A stretch of 64,000 nucleotides of DNA from positions 10,498,001 to 10,562,000 of the forward strand of contig NC_092590.1 in the NCBI RefSeq assembly GCF_047663525.1, read 5' to 3'. Shown piece by piece: positions 38,001-48,759 of the stretch (positions are counted from its first letter, which is position 1; every line of letters starts with the position of its first letter). The notes under the pieces were generated by a model, which had not been told where the DNA came from, did not search any database, and was given only the letters and a program-made list of their open reading frames with translations. A program made the position numbers and the translations under genes. This DNA is from Anas platyrhynchos. Its lineage: Eukaryota; Chordata; Aves; Anseriformes; Anatidae.

Positions 38001-41000
38001 TCTGTCCCGCTGTGGGATTTCTTCCAGGGATTTCTTACCTCGTTAGGAAGTGGGATGAAATTTAGCAGCCATCTCAGGGCGATGGACCTGGGTGGGAGAC
38101 AACCTTCAGCCTCATCCTCACTCTGATTCCACCAATTTGAGGCAGGCCAGGCCTCACCACCTGAAAATCTTTGCTGCTGCAGTATTTGTGAAGGGCCACG
38201 TGGATGTTTATGAAAGGTGCTGATCTCATGGGAACGGGGACTGATGCCACAGCCTGCACACTGCTTACACAGCAGTTACAGCCGCCTTCCTGACTCGTCT
38301 CACTGTGAATATCCATGAAATAGCTGTACATTTTCACATATCTGTGTGTGTGTATGCAGCGTGGTGTGTTGTTAATATCAAACTAACATATATTTGACAT
38401 AGCATATATCTTAAAATAGACACCACCTGAAACAGGCAGATGCTTAATTTAACCAGTGCTGGCTCATTTCTTGCCCTCGGAGGAACTCCCACTAGCTTTG
38501 CCTGAGTCAAGAAAGAGCAGAACAAAACCCAAAAAAAGGTTGTAGAAGGCAATATACCTCTGTAGTTACACAAATAACAGCTTTGCTGGACACTGCTCCC
38601 GTCTGAGACTACATATTCTAGGTTTATTCAGGCTTTGGTCCACATGACTCAGTCGCCAGCAACACTTCCATTTAAATACACAAGGAGGTCAGTATAGAGA
38701 AACGTGCCGACCCCACGTGGAGGGGTAATTACACCCAGGGGATGCTGTTTGATGCATGATTTGGTTCATTGGTCCCAAAGGACCCAACCCTAGCTGTGAG
38801 AGGCAAGGCGTCCCGTGTCAGCATCTGGTGGCAGAAAAGAGGCCGGGGTGGGCTCTGGGCACAGAGCAGAGCAATGTCAGAACCTCTCCAGCGACTGCCA
38901 GCAGCTCCCAGAGAGGGGAACTGGGCTGGTGCCACATTTCCTTGCTTTTCCTTCTGGGATGGGCACCCAGCACAGCTCAACCGATCTGAAAGAGGTGGGT
39001 TGCTATTTCAGCTCCTATCAGGCTCTGAACAATTGTTAACTAACATCATTTGTTTACACGAGGAGGTAGAGTGTCTCATTGTGGCTGCTGTGCTGTTTAT
39101 GTCCTCTCTGGAGATGTTGCAGGCTGTTCTTCAAACAAAAGGCTTTGACCTTTTCTTACTGAGAGTCTCTGTGCAAAACAAGCTCTCGGACATTTACATC
39201 TTGTGCTCGTCCATGTTGCTCTTTTTCACGCCCTAATTTATGCTTTTGTAGAAAGCGTTTTTCATCATATGTTTATGTAATATGTTTATACAGACATTGC
39301 TTTTATACATTTAATGCATATGTAAGCTTATATCCATAAATGTGTAGAGCTGTTATAGCCCTGTTCCTCTTGGGAGCTATTATGGCTTGCATTTCAATAG
39401 ACACTTAATACACTTTAAAGGTCCAATTAACCAGCTCTAGAAGTCCTGGCACTTTACAGCTGTTCTGCCACACTTTCTAGACAAAGCTCTGTGAGGTAGC
39501 TGTTACTGCGCTGTAGGATCTGGTAAGTGCAGCTGAGTGCAGGGGGAGCCGGGGAGGCTGCGTTTTGATCATTATATTTTAATAGTGTCTGCTTTTTCTA
39601 TGGAACTCACGTACCCAGAGCCCCTTCTGCTATACATCATGTGCCGCCGTAGTCTGAGCTCGGGCTTAAAGTGCTTAAATCTCCAATCTGTGCTTAATGG
39701 CAGGATGAAGAACGATGTTTTTCTGTCTGTCCTCGGAAGAAAGAATATCAAAGGTATTACCTGCGGTGGCAGCATGCGTACTATAGACGCTTACTATCTT
39801 AGAAATTACTTGAGAGAATTATTAACTATGATTTATGTTTGTATGGCTGGAAAGAAAGAAAATCAATTAGCACCGGCCATTACATAGCCCTGAGCTAGTA
39901 ATATATAGGCAACAGATCCTATCAGTTCTTTTGGGATTGCCAATTATCCAGCTTGGACGATACTAATGCTATTAATATTTGGGACACAATTCTGTTAGGA
40001 AAATTCCTTCAGGAGAAGTCTTGACATCTTTGATTTCAGAATGGAAGGGTTGCAACAAGAAAAGAAAAAGGGAAGAGTGAAGCTTAACTCCCATTTGAAA
40101 TGAAAAATAACGCCTTTGAAACAGAAATGGCAGCATTTCAGTGCTGAAACATTTGCTTACTTAAAAATACATCAACATAACGTACACATGAACATAATAA
40201 TGATGCATGTCATAAATGTGATACCCCATCCTGAACGACATGTAGTGAGGGAAGTCAGTGGAATTTGGAAGAGACAGAGTGTCATTGACTCAGGAGCCTC
40301 ACAGCTAAGGATTGATAGTGTGGCTACTGGTACACTTCAGCAAGTTTTTGGGAGGATGGTATCAAGCAACTAACATACAGAAATGAGGAACCCTCCACTC
40401 TGATTAGAGGAACAAGTGGACATTTTTTTTCTCTATAAAATAGCTAAGTAAGGGAATTGGAGCAGACAGAAATCTTATTGAGTAATTTAATTCAGGTTGT
40501 GTCAGTCTGGAATAAGAATAATGTGCTCCTTCCTAGGAGCTAGGAGCTGCAACATACAAGGAGCCGCACAGTTACAGAGTGCTTTTGGGTCTGTATGTCC
40601 CCTTCAGGAGCTCCAGTGGCATCATCTTGATCCCTGCCACTCTGCTAGACCTGTGATGGACAGCAAGTCAGTTGTGAATCTCAACAGAGGCTCCTTCTTG
40701 TTGAGGCCGGAGCTGTGGCTACCCTTCACTTCCACAAGCACAAAAATAACTCTTGTACATAGCTAGTTCCGGTATTTCAGATAGTTATTTGGAGGAAAAT
40801 ATGTGGAAATAATACCTGACAGGGAGATGTGATCTGTAATCCACAGAATTACACAGGACCAGAGGCACCACTTACCTATTCTGGCTTGGCAGCTCCTATT
40901 TTGCTCACAATATTGCTCCAGTGGCCTCTGTTTGCAAAACATTGTCTCAGGCGTGTTTGCTTTCTTTTTTTTTTTTTTTTTCCTTTGCTGTTTGGTTGCT

Positions 41001-42411
41001 CTGCCTAAAGAACCTTGAAGAGCTGCAGGGAGGAATATCATTTTATCGGTTTTGTTTTGAAAGCTTTGGGAGAAAAAGCTGGGAGGAGTCCTGCCAGGCT
41101 GCAGGAATTCAAGGCTGACAAGCAGAGGAGCCAGGGAGGAAGGCTCACAGTCACGGATCAGTGTCCAGTTCACATTGCTGGGATCTCAATGGAAATGTTT
41201 TTCCTGATTCTGCTGGGAACTGAACCATGTGCACATGGGAGACGACTGAAATTATATATACAGAGCTTTGGATACAGGGCAACGTCTGGACACGAAGAGG
41301 TGATTGATCCTGTTCAAGAAAAGGCAAATGTAATAGGGCAGATAGATCATTCTTGCAATGCAAGTAGAAGATCTAGGAAGTTAAAGGTAAATCTAGGTTC
41401 TATTAAATTCAATAGCTGTTTTGCCATGTCTCTCAACAGGGCAAGTGTTAGACACACAAGAGCCCAGACTTACCCCTTTCAACAGCATGGAGAAAATTCC
41501 AGTTGACTTTCCATACAGAGGAATTATGCCTCTTACTCTGTAGCACAGAAATAAAGTCTAGTCCATTTGTTTTGTGCAGAAACTTCTAAAATAAAAGAGC
41601 CAAGGCATAAAAGGAACGAGTTGAAAAGGCAGTCCACTGAAACTGTGGAGCTACTTTTAGTGTTTGTATGTTAAAACTTTCTCTCGTTTCAAATAGTCTC
41701 CCTGGGCTTATGTGTGCTGTTTGAAGATAAAAAGAAGACTACGGGTGGCATTTTCAGTGGGGACTTACCCTCGCTCCTCCTCAAGTCAGCTGGATTTTCC
41801 CACTGACAGGTCAAGACATCGCTGTATAGAGACAGCATAATCTAAACCAAAGCCCACTTAAAGCCCCCAGCCCAGTGGGAGCCCTTCTCCAGTGTCAATT
41901 TAGGCAAGAAGTTTAAAGAAGGTCACCGTTTCTGCAATGTTCTGTGTCTGACTGTACCGATTCTTCCAATTTCTGATGTTATTCTGATCAGTAATAAAAC
42001 CATATTGGTAGTTAAAGCTTTGTGCACAAGGAGCTCGAAAAAGTTAGTCCAGCCACCTCCAGGTGTTTCTAACCTTGTTAAAATGATCCCACAAATAGTT
42101 AAGGACTTCCAAAGACACGGGCCAAAAGGCAGCTCAGTTCCAGCCTGCAGGTGACTTGAGGGCAGAAGCACACAGCTGGGCTGTGCAGAAACCTTCCAGA
42201 TGGGACATGAGGATCCTGCTGTGGTTCAAGGTCGTGCAATGCATTCCTAACCTTGCCTGATTTTTCTTAAGCAGGTATTGGAGGTCTAGTTGAAGAAATC
42301 AGCTGGAGACCCATTCAGGATAGTTTCTAATGTGTTTCATTTATAGTCTTGTAAACATCACAAACTCATTTAAGCCACGTACCTGTGCAAGTTCCCCTAG
42401 ATTGATTTACT
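32072..42411. other. Long AT-rich unique block, no gene recognised
   Basis: From about 32600 to 34850 the sequence is AT-rich with few open frames. Near 34740-34800 motifs such as TTTTAATTAGAC and TTTGCATATC suggest a possible regulatory element. 35590-36350 is richer in G and C, with overlapping open frames on both strands that cancel each other as evidence. 39240-39960 is again AT-rich and enhancer-like. A T-run lies at about 40967-40981. No exon with support was found; a small minus-strand splice-site pair at about 38038-38090 is listed under rejected items. Confidence 0.4.
41826..41895. repeat. Possible very old sauropsid interspersed repeat
   Basis: The text 'aaaccaaagcccacttaaag' followed by 'cagtgggagcccttctccag' and 'tgtcaatttagg' resembles, from memory, a common reptilian repeat built around 'ccaaagcccattgaagtcaa' and its inverted copy. 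It is strongly decayed. An alignment is needed to accept it. Confidence 0.25.
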
Positions 42412-42541
42412 GAAAGGGAGAAAGAGAAAGAAAGAAAGAAAAACAGAGAGAGAGAGAGGGAAGGAAGAAAGGACAGAAGGAAGGAAATGAAAGGGGAAAA
42501 AAAAAAAAAAAGAGAAAAAAAAGAAAGGATAAAGGGAGGAA
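42412..42541. repeat. 130-bp polypurine tract (+ strand)
   Basis: Essentially all A and G, with only two C (42444, 42474) and two T (42488, 42530). It contains (GAAA)n, (GA)n, (GGAA)n and a 15-16 base A-run. It is a candidate for triplex (H-DNA) formation. Confidence 0.95.
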
Positions 42542-45500
42542 TCAGATTTCCAGAGCTGCTTGGAAGATTAGCTCACACAGTTACATCCTAACAGGTACCT
42601 CAGATCGAACTGGAATAGGGGAAACCTCTTGGGAAGCCAGGGCTCAGTGGGAGGCTGTTACTGGCTTGATCTGCACTAGTGCAGCTCAGAGACACCTCGG
42701 AGAAATCCTGTGTGACAGCTCAGAGAATAGAATAGCTTCAGATGTATTTTAAACTTATGTTTTCTTATTCTGCAACTTGCTTTCGTAGTGGGGTTTCTGA
42801 GCTGGTCATCAATCACCTTGTTTCTCAGAAGCATGATACAGAGACATCTGCCAGGCCGTGAAAGCACGAGAAGGCTGGCAACCATGCGACTGCAGCGTGC
42901 CTGTCCGTGGCAGAGGAAGGCAGAGTACCATTTAAAATGAGAGGTATTCCTTCTGGGGAGCCCTACAGCTCACCAGGAGCCAAGGGGTGTCTGGAGGATG
43001 GTGCTGGTGTCACCACTTACGGCTGGTATTGGGCATTACAGGGCTGCAGCACTCTGCACGCTGGCGTGCTGGCTCGTCCCGTCAAGCTCTAGCTGGGGAT
43101 GGGAGGAAGGAAGTCAATGAATCACTAGGAATCAGTGCACAGCCCTTCCTGCTTTCTTTTAAGAGGTTTCGTTAAGCCTCTGAGTTATGTAGGAGCTAAA
43201 AACACACGTAAGGCTCTGGTAATTACTGTGGGGCTCTGCTCGAAGCCCATCATAGGTAGGCTGTTCTCACAGCTCTTGTAAGGTTTGCTTGTATAATTTC
43301 CTCTGCTGCCGTATCAAACTGGTCGTTAATCTCCACCACATCAGCCACGTTATCTAAGGAGAAGCTCACCCTGTGTCTCAGCTACTGCAGGTATCTCCCA
43401 CCAAGTAGTTGTCGCCAGTTTGAATTCATGGCCTGAGACCTGTGTACGTGGCAATACACCAGCTCCAAGGGGAAGCCCTTGAAAAGCGATCTGCAAAGCT
43501 TCTCAGCTTTGCACTCGGGCACTTTTATTTAAGGGATAGTTAAAGGTTTACACTCACAACACATGCCTTTTCTTCTTTGCTTTCTGACGACAAAAGCATT
43601 TTCCCCCTTTCTCTTCTCACTGCATAAGGTGGCTGTTGTTGGCTCAGGCTTCTTCCTCGTGCTGTTTCAGTGTCCCTTCGGACCAGGTCCTTACAAGCAG
43701 CCAACACCGCTGTCCCACAGTTGCAATCCCACAGAGGGTGCCTTACATGGATTCCTTTAGAAATACATTAAATTCAGTTAAGGATTTCAGAAAGATCCTT
43801 ACTCTTTGTCAAATTATTCAAATAGAGTCACTAGAATAAATCTGGACAGAAAAAAAATACATAGTCTGTTCGCTCTGAGGACTCCAGAGACAAAAGCTGC
43901 TCTGTCTGTAAGGAATGAATTAAGACAAATCAGTGCAAGGTGTTTTGAGAACAACCCAAAAGGACATAAAAAGGCTGTCCTAATTAAAATAAAAATCAGC
44001 TTCTAAAGGGGGTTAGTAAAGTGGTTACAGCTTTCGTGTATAGGCGAGGCTTGAGAAAATAAGAGCGTAATTACATTTTATTTGAAAAGAGGATTTTCTA
44101 GGAATAGAGTTACACATTTGTTTTTGATTTGTGCTTCTGGTTTGGCTTTGGCTTCTGCTAAAGATTTAGCCTAGGTTTTGGTTTCAAGTGCAGCCATACC
44201 CTGGAGTGATCCTTTCTGTGCTCTGGAGGGCTTTCACAAGGCAAACAAAGCCTCTCTAGAACCCATTCAAACAGCTTGGTTTTTATTTTATCTCCCAGTT
44301 CCCTACGGGGCGTCCTGTTACCAGTCAGAGAGCAGAGAGGAGCCCAGGAGTCCGCTTCTCCATCAGCTGAGGGCAGGTAGCACGGGGAGGTGGGAAAAAT
44401 GCCAGGGCATGGGGTGGTGAAAGCTTCATGAGAGCCTGCAGAGCCTCACGGGAGGCTGAGAAGGCAGATAGGGCAAGTGGCTGCTGGACAGATAAGGAGA
44501 AGGAAGGAAGGAAGGAAGCAACAGGGGAAATGCAGCAAGACCTGAGAAGGCTTTCTGGTGGGAGGGAGGGAAGCAGGGCTGCAGCCCTGAGCGGTTCTGG
44601 TGCACCACAGGACCTCGCCACGGGCCCCACCATCCTCCCCTCCTTCAGCCACAGAGCAAAGCCAGCCGTGGTGGGATCAGGGAGGTCTCCTGACACTGGA
44701 GGTGGAAAATTAGGCCCTTTCTGAGCTTCGTGTTTGACCTGGAAGTAAAACTCAAATTGCAAGTTAAGATCCAGGTGCCCTTATTTGTCCTTAGCTGAGG
44801 ATGCAAGGCCCAGATTTCAGACTTGAGAGACTAAATTTAGGTTCCTAAACCCCACGTTTAGGTGCTGAAATAAGCTGCTTTCCCAGAACTTGCTGGGTGA
44901 TTACCAGTAGCAAAGATCAAGCTACTAATCTTGGTGGCTGAACAGGATTTAGGAGCCTAACATTAGACACCTGCTTTTGAGGCACACTGACATCGAGTTT
45001 TAGCCCTTTCCAGATTTATGTATTTCTATTTCCGTGGAGGTTTTTCCAAGTGCAGGCACTGGACTCCAAGCTTTTTTTGATGTCCTGTGTTATGAGAAAC
45101 TGCTTGCAGAAGTTTGCCCTTGCCCATTCACAGCCTGAGCTGCAGAGGATGTTACAGGATTTGGGACGTATGAGCTGGGGGCTGTCAGCAGATCTCCCTG
45201 CTTCCAAGGAAATGCATTTGGCAAAAAAAAAAGGTGACAACTGCATTAAGCTGAGGGAGGCCTTTACCTGGGAAATATCTCCAGCTTTTCCACATCTGAA
45301 GTAATTTTCCACAGTAACCAGAGAAGGAAAGTCAATCAGCTACAGAAGTGTGAGCACTATCTTCATTTTTCTCTCCCAGCCAATTATTTCTCTTGTCGTT
45401 TTTATGGTCTCCAGGAGAAAAATTTGGCCAGTAAGACCTTAGTTGTGTAGGTTTGCCAGGTAGTCATACAGTCAGAGCCCACTCCAGCTGAGCATATACT

Positions 45501-47645
45501 GAATTGCTTGCTGGAAAAAAAAAGAGGAAAAACAGACATGTTAACAGAGCAGGTACAAAAGGGAGAAATGAAATTTGATTGTATGAAGATGCAACAGTGG
45601 GGGGGGAGGAATAAACAGACATGGTGCTCTTTGCAGGGAAATGGAAGACACATCAGAAGTGTTGAGACCTGCGTAACAAAATGTTAAATGGCTTGCAGCA
45701 GTGAGAGCAAGACAAAATAAGCATTCAGCTGAGTTCTTAGCTCCGTGGCGTTACAGGAGGGGCAAAGAGCAGGGAGAACAGTCCAGGCTAGTGCGAGTGT
45801 CTTCTCTGTTAATGACTGTGACAAGTCCATTTGCAACAGGGTCCTCTTTTATTACTCAATCAGATGTGCATTAGTTAGGTCCTATGTTGTAAGCGACCGC
45901 TGATTCCTCTATGAGGAGCAGCTGGAACACAGAAAATCACATCCACCCTACCTGTTAAAGCAAATCCTTCCCAACCTGCCACCTACTACTGCCTGTACTG
46001 ACTCACAGAGAGAGTCACAGGCCAGTGGCTCAGCAAGTTCACACCTAATTCAGTCCCAGATCTGATGTGACAGAAGCTTCCTGTTGGTGGTGGTATTGTT
46101 TCCAACTGCGAGTTCCGTTCTGTCCCACAAATTGGGCTAAAGCCCAACGAAAATAAAGATAACCCCAATTCCCTGCGGTTTCCGCTCTGAGCGAGGCCAG
46201 CATAGTGATAGGCAGTGGGAATGCAATATGGGGCCAGAGAGGGCTGCAGGAGCTTCACAGAACATAGAAATACTGGGCTCCTACTCACACGGGCATGATT
46301 CTATAAATATTTCCATCTATAACTTTGTATGTCGAAAGTCCAGCTGAAATTAGGAAGAATAACCTTTATGCACTCAAGGGACAGATCTGTTAAGCTGTTG
46401 CCGAAAGAGGGGTGGAATAGGTAGGAGCAGATTTTTCCAAAGTAATCTTCTCTGATGCTGCTCACTGAAATTGGTGGAGGGTTTTGTTGTTGCTGTTGTT
46501 TTTAATTGACCGCACTGGGAGCAGAGCTAGGCCAGTCTGGAAGGGTCTGGATCTGCCCTGTAGGCTTGACACGAGAGCAGATCCGGCCTCACAGAACAAC
46601 AGAAAACTTTATTTTCTGTTCAATTCCTTAGCAAGTCCTGCTATTTACTCTCCAAAACATACACTGAAAGAATATATATGGGCAGCTCCGAAGATGATCA
46701 AAAAATCCTCCATCAAATAAATCTTCTAACAAAAAGTAGCAAAACTCACAAACCAGTCAGCTTGACAAATAGCCTTCCATCAGCCCTACTGTGACTCAGT
46801 GCTTGAAAGATTTTGGGGGAGAAAAATCCATTCTAGGAGAGAACATCAGATGAAAAATACGGCCTGAGCGAAGTGTATTTCCAACACACTTGCAAATGTT
46901 GTTGGGAGCCAGCAATCCACCCTGGATAAAGACACCTCCCAGCCATTGTTATTCTTGAAGGATTTTGTGGCTCTTCCTGTTGTTTTGCAGCAGGTGGCTT
47001 CGTGACTCAGCCCAGGGCCTCCCGGCCAAACAGCGGGATCACGGGGAAACGAAAGTCTTTCTAACACCAACCTACAACCAAAGGGCTGAAGTGACTCCCC
47101 ACACACCCCAAAAGTGAGGGGTGGCAGCCATAAAGGAGCTTGGTCACAAGGAGGAGGCCACGAAGGAGGGGCTGGCCGTGGATCGTCAGCCAGGTACCGC
47201 TCCCCTCGCCCCTGGCTGGTTGGGAATCTGCTGGAGCAGCGCTACCGCCTGGCTATTACTTCCTGAAGCACTTGCACCTTTTCCGATGCTTTCTGCTTTC
47301 GAGTACCGACCTGATCCAAGCGGCCTTGGGAACGCGGCAGACCCAATTCATGTTGGTGCTTCCCAGCAGCGATGAGCTGTGTCGAAGCAGTCTCTTCTTG
47401 CACAGCTCTGTTGCGCAGTGCAGATCACAACAAAGGGTTATACCAATTAATTAAAAAAAAATACGTATTTCTTTAAGTTTCTCTGTAAAACTGAACTTTC
47501 TGTTGGTGCGGCGTTACTGCCACTGCCCCACCTGCAAAGGAGCAGTTTTGTTCTCTCATTGAATCAACTGCAGTAAATGCAATGATACAGCACCCTACGT
47601 CACAGCTTTTGGCTGTAAATGTGTTAAAGCACGGGTTTGATCGGT
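42542..47645. other. Unique sequence, no gene recognised
   Basis: Overlapping open frames occur on both strands at 44325-44762 and 47121-47454 without family resemblance. A short (AAGG)n sits at 44500-44518. Slightly CpG-richer sequence at 47140-47340 is not an island by eye. Confidence 0.4.
44795..44990. repeat. Possible ancient interspersed repeat with TTTAGG-CCTAA inverted motifs
   Basis: 'tttaggttcctaaa', 'tttaggtgctgaaataa' and 'atttaggagcctaaca' occur within 130 bp, preceded by 'ggcccagatttcagac'. This recalls reptile MITE-like elements rich in 'tttaggtgcctaaat' and 'cagattttcagaagtgc'. The copy is heavily decayed, and assignment is from memory only. Confidence 0.35.
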
Positions 47646-47651
47646 TTTATT
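47646..47651 (-). promoter_or_regulatory. AATAAA polyadenylation-type hexamer downstream of the long minus-strand frame
   Basis: TTTATT on + (AATAAA on -) begins 176 bases beyond the TAA stop of the 47827-48645 frame. Single AATAAA hexamers are frequent by chance. Confidence 0.2.
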
Positions 47652-47826
47652 TGAGGAGCTGCCACCTCAGCTAGCTCTGTGACTCTGCATGGGATGCTGT
47701 GACCCTCAGGGACTGGCCCCGGCCATGGGCAACACCCACAGGCTGAGCAGGGCTCTGCGAAGGGCTCCCCGTGTCCGTGGGGGATGACAAAAGCTAATTA
47801 ACACCTGGGTTAATCAAAAATTTGGG

Positions 47827-48645
47827 TTAGTATAAGCAGGGATGGATGTGAATCGGTATATTCCTGATGACGAACTGCCCAGAAATACAACAACTCAGCA
47901 AAACCATGCATGTGTGAGAAAAATCCGTGAGATTTCCAGTTACCTGTAGGTAAGCTGCAATCCCTGCTTTTAGCAGGCACCCAAGATGCTTCTGTTTGCA
48001 GTCGGCCTGTTGCTGCCTAACTGCGACATGCCAAGGAAAGAATTGAATCCCCCCTGTATTTCTGAACAAGTCGGCGAGTGGAAATGCAGAGAACAGGAAA
48101 ATGTGTATGGTATCTGCAGAGGGGCAGATAGGCGGTCTGCGAGGAAGCCGAAATACTGGGGGTATGTTTTGGCACACCACCCAGGGATTTTTACCCCCTT
48201 CTCTTTGCCGGTGCAGTTTCCTTATTATCAGATCGGACCTCCGACCGGACACGCATTGTATTGTGCATGTGTCAAAAAATGCCTGCCAGCAAGGCTCGCC
48301 CCGATGGCGACAACAGGATGTCTGAAATACAGCAAAGGAATGAGAGCCGGGGGAGCCAGGCGCTGCGGAGCAGCAGCACCAGCCCTTCTGCATGCCGCCC
48401 CGAAGCCACAGAGAGCTCAAGCTCGTGGATGCTGAGGGTTGGGGTGGACGAGGTGGCAGATGACTGCAAAAGGAGCATGAGGAAAGGTGGCAAGCAGAGA
48501 GATGCTGCCTTAAGATCTTGGTGCTGCGCAGCAAAGCATCTCCTATGAGTTTTCTTGGAGTGTAACTTGGCCTCGGGTCTGTAATAGGTGAATTCTGGCT
48601 CCTTGCTGTCAGGAAGCTCCTGCACACTCCCTCTCTGCCCCACAT
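47827..48645 (-). other. Long uncharacterised open frame, 272 codons
   Basis: This is the longest open frame in the window. It runs from ATG (48643-48645) to TAA (47827-47829), and the frame stays open upstream to at least 48759 without another ATG. The product is rich in Cys, Ser and Pro; several short hydrophobic stretches occur near the C-terminus, but no domain, signal peptide or repeat is recognisable. GC is somewhat raised, and three plus-strand frames and another minus-strand frame (48272-48643) are also open across parts of it, so the region is generally poor in stops. That argues for chance, or for a young single-exon frame. An AATAAA lies 176 bases downstream. It could also be exonic sequence of a noncoding RNA. 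No homology was recognised. Confidence 0.2.
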
Positions 48646-48759
48646 CAAATCCTGCAGGGCTGCCAAAGCCCCTGTAGCGTGCCCTTTCTCCAGCCCCAGT
48701 CCTGACCTCAGGAGGTCCCCGGGTGCTGCGAGCAGCGGCTCAAGATGCTCAGGTCTCAC

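Noticed and set aside
38038..38090. Minus-strand 51-base segment with a good acceptor and GAG|GTAAGA donor
   Set aside because: Too short to judge, and no neighbouring exon of matching phase; such pairs are expected by chance.
40921..41173. Frames with poly-Phe (+) or poly-Lys (-)
   Set aside because: Created by the T-run near 40967-40981.
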